Shown here: in pieces, positions 32,573 to 45,810 of the stretch
Position numbering within the stretch: position 1 is the stretch's first letter
How the letters are laid out: the number at the start of each line of letters is the position of its first letter
DNA from: Lineus longissimus
Taxonomy: Eukaryota > Nemertea > Pilidiophora > Heteronemertea > Lineidae
Direction of reading: 5' to 3'
Length of the DNA: 64,000 nt
Assembly (NCBI RefSeq): GCF_910592395.1
Contig: NC_088319.1
Coordinates: forward strand, 10,294,001 to 10,358,000
The notes under the pieces: generated by a model
Told to the model about the DNA's origin: nothing
Seen by the model: the letters and a program-made list of their open reading frames with translations, nothing else
The model's database searches: none
Position numbers and translations under genes: made by a program

Positions 32573-34529
32573 AATTGCCTCCACAGAAATAGTCAGCGCA
32601 AGAAAATCAGACAAATCTATAAAACAAACACAAAATCCATTAATAAATCTCCGCCCTGACTGCGATTGTTTATAACGAACAATATCAACAAGTCAATTGT
32701 AGTTGCCAAGTGATGTCATGTTCGTTGCAGAGGAAATTTAAAATCGACACAATATAATCGGGTGAACAAACATAAAATGGTCACTGGTGATTGGTAATCA
32801 AACTTTGAAAATTGGAAGAGGAAACAGTGCTTGATATGTTTGCATTATTTAATGAATCGAGTCTATCTAACTTTGCACTTTTCATGTCACTTGACAATCC
32901 ATTTTCTTATTACTTTGGTTATAAAACATGCAAACATCTCTCAATTTAGAACTGCGGTGGTGGTTTTATAAATAGACTGAAACTATAAAGACACAAAGTT
33001 GGTTGGAGATGTCATGTCCGTTGGCACACTCTTAGAAATAAAGGTTTTTGAGGTTTTGAAAAAAATAGGTAACATATGTTATACCATTTGATTCGGCCGA
33101 TTTGTTTGGAGACACCATGGAAACAGTGAATGATGAATGACTACCAGTGAAGGATGATCGTAAGAGGGGATTGGGCTGATTAATTATCCGGAGAATCTAA
33201 AGGAGTCCTAAGAGTGCCAGCGACCCCCCCTCCTCACTGTGGGTTGGTTGTTTTCATCATTTCTCTAAGGTGAATGCCGTATATACCCCAAGTATCCTGT
33301 CAGCGAAAAGAATAAGAGGGGCCAGAGTACATATTCACAGACAAAACACTGTAACCCAGACATATTTTGCAGCAGGTTTTTTTCCGGAACTACAGGATCT
33401 GTGATACATAATAAATGAAAGAAGTTACATTTAGCGCTTGTTAATTTTGCGGATCAGGTCGGACCGCAAAGACTGCAAAATTAAGATGTTCGCGCAAATT
33501 ATTCCTTGGTTACAGTATGTTATTATTCCTTGGTTACCGTACGTTATGTAAAAAATTTTTGGAATGAAAGTCACCCTGAACTAACTGAGCGATTGTTATA
33601 AGGAAAGGGACAGGGGAAGCACTGCCATGTTAAATGCAAACTCAACAAGCAACCCAGCTAATTGGCTTTCAAAATGCAATTTCGCTGAAAACAATTGTTT
33701 CTGGCGTTCCAATTTATCCAATTTATCGATGAAATTGTCGAGTCTAAATCTCATTGCTATTTATCGCCAACACACAGTCGACAGAGAGGGCTCAGCTTTG
33801 ACATTAAGAAGACAGTTGTCAATGACACGCTGCTCAAGTAAAGGCCTTTCATGTCATCAGAAACCTTTTTCCACCACACCACTTGGTTTTGATATCAAGA
33901 GACAGTTGGTGATCACACACAACTACAAGAAAGTCCAACCATCTTTTTTATGTGCTGGGCCTGGTTCTTCAAAACAAGGTCAAAAACTTTAACTTTAACT
34001 TAAAGTAGTCATAATATCCTCCCTAACTTTTCAAAGATGAAGAGAAGTTGACTTCTTATGCAGACTTCAAGAATGCTTGACGAAAATCAATGTGAACTAA
34101 AAACGAACGGAACGCCAAAACCGTCATCGCGGCACCAGAAAAGAATACCAATCTCTACATTTGAACCTCAAGTTGTAAATCAACCCCTACTCCAACTGGC
34201 ATCGAAATTCCACAAAAAGACGCACCAAGCGTCGTTCTACAGAATTGACTTGTGTTTTTGATGCATGTTTATTCAGCGAGCAGGAAAGAAATTGCGCCCG
34301 CATTTGCTGGTATCGACAGAGTTTGATGGAAAGCTGCGCACAGAACAAACTAATTAATCACTTGATTTTGATAGGATGCGCTTCGGGTTTATTCCAAACG
34401 GAAATAAGATTCAGTGAAACAGTGAATTGGTGAAACAGAAAGCTCTCAGCAACCGTGAAAAAGAGAGTTGTCAGGAAGTTTTCTATTTACTTTTGTCAAC
34501 AGTAGGAATTTGATTGAGTATCTGTCATT

Positions 34530-34812
34530 ATACCTCACTTCGGAACTTCGGTACCGGATGTAACGATGGTATGGTTTGAGAAGTCTCGCGTGAAACTGAC
34601 ATGACCTATGACGCATATCTCCTTCAAAGAAAACACTGCGTTGTGCTCAACTGCCTACCTCATGTCCACCTGATTATGCATGATTTGCAGTTGAGCGCAT
34701 CACCAGTGTTTTCTTTTAAGGAGATAGGCTTTATAGGTCACATCCGTTACACGCGAGACTTCTCAAACCACACCATCGTCATATCCAAGACCGAAAATCA
34801 AAAGTAAGGTAT
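34530..34812. repeat. Near-perfect long hairpin, ~280 bp
   Basis: The left arm, about 34530-34650, contains GGTTTGAGAAGTCTCGCGTG, then TATCTCCTTCAAAGAAAACA. The right arm, about 34690-34812, is its reverse complement with scattered mismatches, out to ATACCT at the edge. The spacer is about 40 bp. The open frame at 34601-34807 is a by-product. Confidence 0.8.
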
Positions 34813-36095
34813 TCTTTCCTATTCTTTTCTATTTTTGTCTACTAAAGTGGGTTCCACTGGGATAAGTTCATAAACATCTATCATCCTGCACCAATTCTGT
34901 TCCTGTACCAGACATAAATTATTCTCTAAAGTCTTCTGCAGGGGACGGTCTTGTAAGATGGGCACTGGTGTTTGCACTGCAGCCTATGGTAAAGCTCTGT
35001 AATCAGACAGACTTTAACTCTACAGCTAACTTCGATAACCCCTGGAATGAGCTGCCAGTTCGTTTTAACTCAGTTGTAACTCAATTGACTAATCCATCAA
35101 GACAGCACAGCCACCAGTTCGGAAATGAACATCGATTTAGCTCAACGGATTCTCTAGAGATATCAGTACCACTCAATTAAACTTGTTAGGCTATACAATT
35201 TCAAAAACCCATTCCCAAGTTCTTCAGTTTCAGATTTTAGAATATGATCAATGACTGCATGAAACCACTGAAAAATTCTGCTCACTGTATTCAAAATTAA
35301 TCACACAAATCCTTTGTTGACGCAAATATTTATGATCACTTTGCAGGAGTGGGAGTTGCTTGGTCTGCCATTGTATTTTGGCTAGGGATTACTTTTTGTT
35401 ACACCCTGGGGGTCGGGGGGGGGGGGGGTCGGCTGACTCATAGATGTTGCCAGCAGAACATCATTGGAAGCGCGTCCACAGTCCGAATTTGCAGCACTTT
35501 AACATGTCTACAAACTGCTTTTAACATGTTTTCCAGTGGTCTATGGTTTAGAGTCCACCGTGTGAGGGTTAGGATTTTACACTTAAATCAAACACCAGAA
35601 ACTCTCCATCGATCCTCCAACAAAACAATTAAATCCTCCTCGTGCAGCAACCGAACCCATCATCTTTCATTATCAAGTTTCATGGAGTTTACATTTCCTA
35701 GTGTATTGTCAGGAAATGAATGTCTCTTTTCATCATCATCAATTGATTTGTCTCGTGGATTCATTTTGTTCTGAATCCGGTGTAACGTGATTCGACGGCG
35801 AGCGTCTGCGGTGGCGCAGATGAATTGAAAGATGTTTTCATTATGAGTGTTGATTAGTTTGTTGAAGAAGACACTATTGAAAGAGAAGGATTACCACAAG
35901 ACTTTGATGATGAACAAATTTTTGTTGTGGTTTACTGAAGGCTTAGCATCTGTATTAGCCTCTTTGCTACTAAGGCCAGTGACATGCTCTGTATCACAAC
36001 AGCGCCATCTGTGTGTTGCATCAGGCGTGACCTCATTGCTGCAATGAGTCATGCAATATTGCCCTGCTGCGCCATCAGCGAACAAAATCCAAAAC

Positions 36096-36333
36096 TACAG
36101 TCCAAATCACAACTGTCATCGCAAAATTTGCGTCAGTGGCGTATCACTGACGTGCTACCTAGCGTGTAGGTCGTGCGTAACTCGCATGTAGGTTGTGCTT
36201 AACATACACGAAACATGGAGAGATCAGCATGTCACTGGTGCGTCACTGACGCGCAATTCGGCACACAACCCGCGCGTATGTTGCGTGTCAATGACGCGAA
36301 GCAGGATGGATGTCATTTGTGATTCGGACTGTA
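36096..36333. mobile_element. MITE family E, copy 4
   Basis: The ends are TACAGTCCAAATCACAACTG and GTCATTTGTGATTCGGACTG, then TA. Interior phrases such as GCGTCACTGACGCGC are shared with the other copies. The short open frames here are not coding. Confidence 0.8.
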
Positions 36334-36764
36334 CAAAGACACGCGACACTCAAATAAACCAAGCTTTAGCTGCTACAGTATAGCAGTTTCTATGGAAATC
36401 TACACACCTCATTTTCATGTACGTCGTAGCGTATGTGAGGGGTTAAGTAGCTGAAGCATAACTGCGATCGGATCAAGAACACGCACTAAATCACTGTACG
36501 CTGCTAATGGCTGATGAATAGTACCAGCAACACTCGTAAAGCTGACTATATATCATCTCACAAGTACAAGAGAACTACTCCATCAAGGACACCATTCTGG
36601 CTATCATATTAAAAGGCATCCAGATTACAACGGTCAAACTGAATGAAAGTAACAAATTCTGTCAAAAATATCTGCATTTTATAAAGAGAGTGTCCTGCAC
36701 ACACTAAGGTGTCTATCTCATGATCTGCCAGGTCAGCCTCATGAACCTCTCACAGAACAGCAGA

Positions 36765-37237
36765 TTTATGATACAATGGATCCCTGCACACTGTCGCATC
36801 CCAGGAAATGACAAAGCTGATCTACTTGCCAAAGATGGAAGCCATTAACATCCGGAAGAATCCAAAACCTCCTATAGGGAAGCAAAGACACCTGAAACAG
36901 GCCCACAAGAACACCTGGCAAGAGAGAAGAGGGTACCTTAGATGCAACACTCTCCTAGACATGGACAGAAAAGTGGCGACCACCATCTTTTGTCTTAGGA
37001 CTGGCCATTGCAGACTAAAAGCCCACCTTCAGAGGATGAACATGGCTGAGTTCGAAAGGTGCCCATGCAGCACATATGATCAGATACCAGAACATGTGCT
37101 CCAGAACAGCCCAGTGACACCGCGAGATTGGCCACATGGCCATACGGTGCATCATTGGAGACTAAGCTCAATGGCATCAAGGGAGGAACAAGAGACGACA
37201 GACAGGTTTAGTAGCGACATAGGCCTGGTTGTGTAGT
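36765..37237 (+). mobile_element. Decayed LINE 3' end with RNase H fragment
   Basis: The plus strand reads FMIQWIPAHCRIPGNDKADL, then LAKDGS: the last RNase H motif region of a non-LTR retrotransposon polyprotein. After a frame change, TTIFCLRTGHCRLKAHLQRM and CPCSTYDQIPEHVL follow, the typical post-RNase H region with a CxC...H pattern. It is 5'-truncated and frame-broken. A diverged family B piece lies just upstream (36560-36715). Confidence 0.8.
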
Positions 37238-40200
37238 ATAGCAATAAATAGAAAATCGCGTCATAAGAAGAAGAAGATCTGCCAATGGAGTCACAACAAT
37301 ATATTCTGCAGCTTACACCTTCGGACTTCACTAACAACTTGTGAAGTAAGATTGCAGACTGTAATGATTTTTCACGAAGTATTACTGGTTCTCTCCGAGA
37401 AGATCGCCTTTAAGACGTCTAATCAAGTACCCTGTATATAGCCAAAAGTATAAGTCCAAAGGAGTCTCAGGTGCGAAAGCTCTCTTGCTAATGGGTCACA
37501 CCAAGGAGCTAAAATCACAGTCTTTCTTGCAAGGTTGCCTTTGAAAGTCATAAGACTGGCAAACAAGTTCAAGCTGGTCGAAGAATTTCTATGACAAGGT
37601 ACAGAAATGTCAGGTTGGTCTTGCTGAAAACTGATCCACAAGGAACACAGCTATCTTTGAGTAGAACAAGTATCTTTGAGTAGAACACTGAGGAAATTAT
37701 AAGCAAGATCACGCACCACAAAAGACACACTACGATCGAACCGCAAAATATCCATGCCTCTTTAGTTGTGTGATATGCAAACGTGTCTGAAAAAATAAAA
37801 TCATCACAGTTTTCATTTTGGCGGATTATGAAATTTCTTTCCGTTTTTTCCAATCAAAACTTTTTTTCTCACAATTTTATTTTTGCAAATTGTCCTTAAG
37901 CAAAATCTGCCAAAAAATTAAACATCTGCAAAGATTAGGTGATTAACAGTATTTTAGAAAAGTCCCCCACCCAGAAACTCTTGGCATCCTGGCACACGAG
38001 ATCAGACATAGACCAACACAAATGGCACAAGAAGCTTGCTTGCCGAGCGTCAGACTAGTCAAGGATACTTAAGTGGTACTTCCAATGGATCAGAGTATCG
38101 TTTCGATATATCAACCCACACTCCTATAGCATGTTTTAGAAATCATTGGCATTCTCTTCAGTACGGCATCATGTCTCTTTTGGACGGCCTCAGTTTCTTC
38201 TCCCTTCGGCTGTCCATATGAGCGATGTCCTTGGGAGTTTGCCTGGTGAAATTCAGCACTTTATCATAATCCACTACAAAGTAACTTTTCACATCAGGTT
38301 CTCTTGCTCAGATAGGTTGATGCTCAAGTCACGCTAATGATGATTCAAAGTGTTGTCCAGACATATCAAGCAATACTTGTTGAGCAGGTTGAGAGGGAGT
38401 AGCATTCTTGACGGAGACATGAGACAAGTTGTCTGGAAGCCTCTTTGATCAGGTCTACACTGGTCAAGATCCTCTTGCTCAGGAAGGGAAGCAACCAGAA
38501 GAAATTAGGCATGCACCTTATAGTATTTCAGCTTGTTGTTCAGACATATCAAGCAATACTAGTTTAGCAGGTTGAGAAAAATTAGCATTCTTGACTGTAC
38601 ATGAGAGAGGTTCCTTGATCAGGTCCACACCGGTCGCGATCCTCTTGCTCAGGAATGCAAGCAATAGATGGACACTCAAGAGAAGCTTCACTTGGGCTGG
38701 ATTGAGTATCGTCCAGATTTATCACTCCCCCGTTGAACAAGACAGGCACACAAGAACCTGTGCCAACTCTGAAGATGTCACTTTGCACAACGACACTCTG
38801 AAGTCTAGGGAATTAGCTAGAGTGCAACCTTGAGAAAGTATGCTGTAGAGTCCACCGAATGGCTGACAAGCTGCTCACTTCGGAATGCTTTATGGAATGC
38901 TTTATGGCCAATAGTTCAAACTGCCCTCGATAAGTCAAGAGACCCTTCAAAGGAACGGCGTATCCGAGTAGAACTGCTCCAACTTTAATAGTTTTCGTAC
39001 TCGAGGAGAGCTACAAATTGGTTTGAAATGTAAGGACTATTTGCCCAAAGGTAGTCTGTGATTCAGTTGGTGGTAGCCTCCCAATGGCTTGATTTTCAAG
39101 AGCAGTAAACGGGGAGGACACAAAGAGCATAAGATGGCGTAGTAGGTCATTTTACTTTCAAAGACATCGTGAGAGTAGCTGAAATATTCCCAATTGTTAT
39201 AGTATATTTAAGCTAAATGGCTCTTCTAGACTTGGAGAGAGAAGTGACTAGTGATTTTCTATTTTGACCAACGATTTTGAGAACTCCAAATTGGTTCAAG
39301 TCATTGAAAGAAAGTGTGGTAAAGCCTGAAGGTTAACAAGTCATTGACCAGAATTTTAGAGTAGCCCTACCTCAACAATATGGTTGAAATCTTGAGAAAT
39401 GATAAAATTACTCTGTTGAGATAGACCTGATCCTTTGACAAAGTCTCAGAGTGGACAGCCACACTGTTTAAAGGGTCTGATACTGATAGAGTGGGACATT
39501 GGAAGTCAATTGATATTACCCCCAAGTTGGTTGGGAAAGTGAGAAAGTAACGGTCATCAGCCTTCTGACAGGTGACATACTGGACAGCTCTTTGAAGGCA
39601 CTTTCAGACAGATGCTCAAGTCACAACCGACCAAACGACCCTTCTAAGATTCGTCCAATCAGAACCCAGCTGCCTAATAAAGCGTCGATATGTTTCTCCG
39701 CTAGTACGCTACTTCATCATGCGCTGTTTGACTCTTGCTTCTCTTGCACTGACAACTGCATTATCGTTGCGTCTCCGGTACTTATTATTAATTGTCCATC
39801 GACCAGGCCAAACCAAGTTAATTAGTTGGATAGCAGGGGTGCCAAACCTCCCTTGGAGAGGGGCAATAGAAGGAATAGCCCCACCACCTCAGTAAATTGA
39901 CTTTTTTGAATTTGTTCTCATACACATTCACCTTTCATCTAAATGTAACAATTAGGTACACTGAGGAAATTATCTTTCCCTTCTGGCTACTCTAATAGCC
40001 CAAATGCTAATGAATTTTGTAGTTTGTAGTTTGTAGTTTGTAGTTTTGTAGTTTGTTCCTTTTACCTTTGGAAAAGCTTCTGGTCCCTGCTATCCTACTA
40101 ATCAGATTGACGTGGCCTGATCTTGAGATGACTGAGCCAACATTCAGGAGGCATTAGCATGCTATGCTAATGGACGACGAAGCAAAGGGAAAATTAACTT

Positions 40201-41190
40201 ATCATCAGAAGAGGATATGACTCCTAACTAATCGTGACAAGTCATTATCACTCCAGCATGAGCAAACTCAGCTTGTAGCTCTTTAAAAAAAACTCATTTC
40301 CAACGATTCCATCCTCGGTATGCCACCTAATGGCAAGCTGAGAACCAGAGTTTGCTGCTGGAAGTTTGTGACTTGTGACACAATTTTCATGTCAAGAAGC
40401 ATACTTGGGAGAATGATGACATATTCCTGGCTTGAGATGGGCTTTTAAATCAATTTCAGACAACTTTGACTTGGTATACTGCAAAGCCAGAAGTATCTGT
40501 GCGTCATATTTTCAAGTTGACAGACAACAGTAAAAATATAAGAGAACACTAAATTGAAATCAATGATAGAGAAATAAAAGGTTTGCCAAACATGCAATCA
40601 TGAAAATATGAAACCATGAAAAGAAACGGCCATTACTATTTCTGGTTTCTGGTTTCTGCCAACTGTGATTTTAATAACAGTGATCCGTTTTGCACACGGC
40701 AAAGTGTCATCAATGAAACGTTTCATATCACTAACAGATCATGCCACTTCCAATATCACCACAGGCCATCTCATCACTCTTTATCCAAAACTACACCCCG
40801 CCAAAGTACAACCTCGTGAACGTCCATTTAATCACTTTATTTAACTCCAATCGTATTGATTTCTACCATATCACCTGAAGGCATCATTGGTGTGTTTTGA
40901 GTGGATTCAGCCACTCCAGTTGGTTCAGGTTATTTTGTTAATTGATATTGACCTAGCATTGTATCAGGCATGGGGGGGGTCCATTAGACAGAAACACTCA
41001 TGTAACTTGTGTAAAGGGCAGCAGGTCGTTGCAGATATCAGTCGCTGCTGTGATACGAGAGCTAAAACAGAATATCGTCCTCCCCACCAATGTTATACCA
41101 CAGAAGACTAAATAATTGAATGACTCTGCACGGGAAACCTCAAACACACCCTGATTTCAGCAGCAATATTTTCAATAATCCTCAGGATAC
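37238..41190. other. Stretch without recognised gene
   Basis: AT-rich sequence with no conserved coding signal seen. It contains a direct duplication around 38340-38410 and 38532-38650 (TTGTTCAGACATATCAAGCA, TTGATCAGGTC, GATCCTCTTGCTCAGGAA) and a seven-base repeat GTAGTTT at 40020-40055. The hydrophobic open frame at 37569-37853 (minus) looks like chance. Confidence 0.45.
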
Positions 41191-41547
41191 TACATTCCTA
41201 ATCAGACTTCCATTTCCCTCATCAGAATTCCATTTTGTAAACAGACTACCATTTTCCTAATCAGACTACCATTTTTCTAATCAGAATACCAACTTCCTCA
41301 TCAAATTACAATATTTCTAAACAGAATACCACATTCCTAATCAGATACCATTTTCCTAATTAGAATATCATTTCCCAAACAGAATACCATTTTCTTAACC
41401 CATTTTCCTAATTAGAATATAATTTTCCTAATCAGAATTCCATTCTCTTAATAAGAATACCAGTTTCTTAATCAGAATACCAGTTTCCTAATCAGAATAT
41501 CATTTTCCTAATCAGAATACCATTTTTCTAATCAGAATATTTTCCCT
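41191..41547. repeat. Tandem repeat, ~20-bp unit
   Basis: About 18 copies of variants of CCTAATCAGAATACCATTTT. Units differ by single bases and short deletions. Confidence 0.85.
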
Positions 41548-42652
41548 GCCACAGAAACTGCCAAGAGAGTTAGGAATTATTTGAACGTATTGACATAACC
41601 TTTCTTGGGAACAACAATTCTTTGGATGCTCTCAATGCGAAATTTGTAAAGGAACCAAAGATGTGAAATGAATGTGTCTTATTGTGGATAATTCACACAT
41701 TACTAAAATTTTTAACAGTTATTTACCTACAAAACCCTGAAAACTATTAATAAAACTTCACAGCGACTTTGTAAAGGAAAGCCTGAAGTAAACACCAAAA
41801 GTTTTTTTTCCTAAAATGATTAACACCAAGGAAACATGTTCTGACTTCTTGCCACTTTCCTCCCGAGGCTTTCTGTCTTTATACGCACATAAAAACAATG
41901 AAACACGCACTGGGGATGCGAAGGATTATTCCCTAACTATGAATCTAACTAAAATGGTATTGACAAGCCATTAGCTGCTATCCTGACAACGCAACCTGAG
42001 GGGACACATCACACATGTGGACTAATTCTCTAATGGCTGGTTCCATTCTATGGCAAATGGTTCTCACACACCTACAAGGGCCCGAAACTTATTTGAACTC
42101 ATTTGATGTTGACTATAGCATTGATATAACCATGTTTAAATTAAAAAGGAGTTGGATTTTGTCGTCGTGAAGCTAAAATATACAATAGCGGTGTAAATTT
42201 AGGAATTTTTGAAACAGTCAATAGATTTTACAATCCTCATGAAGAGCTATTGAATTACGTAAATGCACTTTATTGACAACATTTTTTGAAAATTTCCCCA
42301 CTACCTCCAACAAAAGAAAAACTGGTTTTCGATCAAATGACGAAGCAGCTGGTCATGCTAATAGATGTCCTGCAGATCAGAGCAAGTGACATTTCCATCA
42401 AATATTCATCAGGAAAACAAATAATGTAATTTTTCAAAGATTTCTCATCACACTACTGGCCCCATCAATGTTTGCAACAAATATGCAAAAATCAATGAAT
42501 TTCTTATCACGGAGATAAGATTGTCACAAGTGATTTTTCTGGATATTATATCACTAGCTGCAATGAAATTGGCAAATATGATGAGTATTTACCCAATTGC
42601 ATTACCATGGTTACCGGTGTGTAGTTTTTGCGACACTAAAATTTGGCAAACA

Positions 42653-42675
42653 TCATCATCATCATCATCATCATC
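42653..42675. repeat. ATC microsatellite
   Basis: Uninterrupted CATCATCAT tract of about eight units. Confidence 0.9.
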
Positions 42676-42924
42676 GTATAAGGTTGAAGGCCTTGTACGC
42701 TTGTTTGTCCGACTTGCTTATTTTCATTTGGCGATAGACCCAATATCATGCTTGTCGTTGACATTTTGGTGCTTTTCAAGTTCGTGTTATGATGGTGTAT
42801 TCACGGAAATAGCAGAAAAATGCTCATGAAAAATTCATGATTTACAGTAACAATATCGTAAATATCAACTGAAACATAAATTCTCATGAAAAACCCCCTT
42901 GGGATGTTTATTGATCATATAAAA

Positions 42925-43085
42925 CCCGAATTCTATGCGAATTTTTGATATTCCAAGCAAAGCAACTGATGTATTTTAAAATTAATTGTGAGTTGGCATC
43001 TGAAACCTGAATTCTATGCGAATTTTTGATATTCCAAGCAATGCAACTGATGTATTTTAAAATTAATTGTGAGTTGGCATCTGAC
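42925..43085. repeat. Tandem duplication, ~83-bp unit
   Basis: Two nearly identical units containing GAATTCTATGCGAATTTTTG and TTTTAAAATTAATTGTGAGT. The near identity suggests a recent event. Confidence 0.85.
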
Positions 43086-43884
43086 GTCTTTAGCCTGCAG
43101 TGCTGACTGACAATTACATTTCTGCCTTTCAACTAAAATGTGAACACAGGAAAGTTCTTTTTACGAACTTTATTGGGCTGATGTGAAGAACCCTAGAAGA
43201 GGTATCAGAGTACAAAAAGTTGATTTCAACAGCCATATTGGCGCGCCTTTGAAGTTGACGCGGCGCCGTGGCACCACTTAGGTGCAAGGATATGGCAAGA
43301 AATTGCCAATGAAGTCGACCTCGAAAGGTTTTATTTCGTTGATGATTATAAAAAGTGATTAGTCTGCAATTTTTTGGAAATTGAGATAACAGCACCATCT
43401 GAGTTGTACTAGCCATGTCTATTTACACACTAATTATCATGGTGATATTAAAAGCCATGTCAATTCTATAACTCTTTACCCTCTATTCATGCATTCCGTG
43501 CCATTATACTCTTTCATATGAATTGCACAGAGTCATACAAACAGAATTTTTGAGTGGAGTTTTCTCAAAATGAAAAACTTCCTGATTGATCACTTCTTGA
43601 AATCATCGATGATTTGAGACTGATAACTCATAAAAATGCACAGCGAATGCACAGTAAATGCACAGTGAAACTAACTGAGAATTTCTGTTTCGAGTTTTTT
43701 CTTTTGTTTACAAAAATAATTTTTGGGGATGAATGACCATCCAGATGCAATTTCTTCACCTCAAAATGCTTTTAAATTCAGCTCCAAAATCCAATTAATC
43801 CAATGTCTGAAATATCAAAATATCAAAATATATCGGTCATTTCCTGGTGAAAATAGCAATATCAGACAGAGAAGTACCTCAGAT

Positions 43885-44395
43885 TACCGTATTTTGCTGC
43901 GTATAAGGCGCAGCTTTTTGACCCAAGAAAGCCCTAAAATCGGGGGGTGCGCGTTATACGAAGGTGCGTGTTATCTATGGCCTAGCCCTAGGAAGCCACC
44001 GAATGATCACAAGATTTTTTCCATCAACTCATTTCTTTTGACGGCTTTTTTGGCTCGCAACCAAGTCGGCGCATTTTATATTTTTGCACGAAAGAAAAAT
44101 CGGGAATATCGATGCACTTTGCATAGTTCACCGATGCTAACTCGCCTGTTCTGTACGCAATACATATTAGTATCCTCATTATCATTTCAGTTACTTCTAT
44201 AAATGTTTTTGAGGGTCCTTAGCGGCAATATTCAGAGCGTAGATGTGAGATAAATCCAAATCGATAAATCAGCTGATTATTATCATCATTCTACTGCGTG
44301 TTATACGTAGGTGCGCCTTATGTCTGGATTTTGTCTACGGACTCAATGGGTGCGCTTTATACCCCGGTGCGTTTTATACGCAGCAAAATACGGTA
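43885..44395. mobile_element. Inverted-repeat element with TACCGTATTTTGC ends
   Basis: The left end TACCGTATTTTGCTGCGTAT pairs with ATACGCAGCAAAATACGGTA at the right. Subterminal phrases such as GGTGCGCGTTATACG and GGTGCGCTTTATACC repeat in direct and inverted form. About 511 bp. The 159-codon frame overlapping it is not recognised as a transposase. Confidence 0.75.
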
Positions 44396-44989
44396 TATAA
44401 GCAAAATAGGGAACAAAAAGATATTTAACAAAAGAGAAAAAAGATGTACATGTACATGTAAATCGAAATGCTTACACTTCCATATAGAACTTTTCTTATT
44501 ATCATACAATTTATAAAGACTACTAGTCTTTATTAATACTAGTTATTATATATGATAATAAGCAAATAGCAATTATGAACTCAATCACGACAACATATGA
44601 ATTCACATTAATAATTTGTAATCGCCAGAATATAGTGAAAGGAATTGTAGGATCGGCGAGTTGTGAGAGATGGATTATGATAGAAGCCTACGCAGGACAC
44701 GAGCTGATTTAACAAATTGATAAATCTGTTTTCTGCGTCTAGGATTAGGAAGGTCCATTAATCACGATTACGATGTATTATTAGTATATCCAGTTGTCCT
44801 AGCTGCGTGGTGCGGTCTGGAGATTGTCCGACTAGTCGGAAAGTGAATGATTTGTGGGAAATACCTATTTTTGGCAATTTGCCAGTTCTGAAAAGTGATA
44901 AAAATTCAGGCGTCTGGCACTCAAATCGTTAATACAACATGATCCCAAAGAGCTATACCAATTCCATTCTTGTCGAACAGAGATTACAG

Positions 44990-45810
44990 GCTACAGGCCA
45001 AAAACCGGAAACTTCTAGAAGAACGCAAGACGCCAGTCAATAGCTTTGCCATGATGGCAATTACTCTTCGACCACTATGAGTTGTGTAGTCAACCAACAC
45101 TTCCCCATTTTCGTTATGTCAGATGGGGTCAGCCTCTCATCGAATAGAGCACAGTCAGATATTGCCCAAAAAAATGAACTCACGGTCTGTTCTCATCAGG
45201 AGTCCTACGTTACCATATAACCACCCTCCCCCAAGATAGCTAGCTCTGACTAGGGTCCACCATTTAGGCATTGACCAAGCAAACCGAAATGGAAATTGTT
45301 TATCAGGAGTCATGTACTCGAGGCCCTATGCAATACCATATAACCCCCCCCCCAAGATAGCTAGCTCTCCAATGTGGAATAGAGATATACAGGACTGATG
45401 ACCAAAAACCTTGAACGAGTCAATATGCAATTACTCTTTGAGACAAACTATGAATGTGTAGTAACCCAATACTTGGCCATCAACATCGAGCCCGATGGGA
45501 TCAGTCTGTCATCGAATAGTCAGGTATTGACCAAGTAAACTTAACTCCCCGTCGCTCATCAGGAGTCGTACACACGAGGCCCTCCGTAAAAACATATAAC
45601 CAACCCCCTCCTCCCCCAAATAGCTGGCTCTCAAATGTGGAATAGACATATAAAGGGCTGACGGCCAAAAACCTTGAACGGGTCAATATGCAATTATTCT
45701 TTGAGACCAACTATGAATGTGTAGTGACCCAACACTTAGCCATCAAGACTGTGCCTGATGGGATCAGTGTGTCATCGACTTAGGGCTCAGTCAGGCATTG
45801 ACCAAAGCAG
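44990..45810. repeat. Complex tandem repeat, ~260-350-bp unit
   Basis: About two and a half diverged units. Shared phrases are GGGATCAGTCTGTCATCGAA, ATCAGGAGTC, ATATAACC followed by a C-rich run, CAAGATAGCTAGCTCTC, and TTTGAGAC with AACTATGAATGTGTAGT. Confidence 0.75.

Noticed and set aside
37569-37853. Minus-strand frame with a hydrophobic helix as the missing GLCE N terminus
   Set aside because: The helix is far from the start, no phase-2 donor follows in the right place, and the sequence does not resemble the family.
43723-44202. 159-codon open frame as a transposase
   Set aside because: It crosses the left border of the inverted-repeat element and has no transposase motif.
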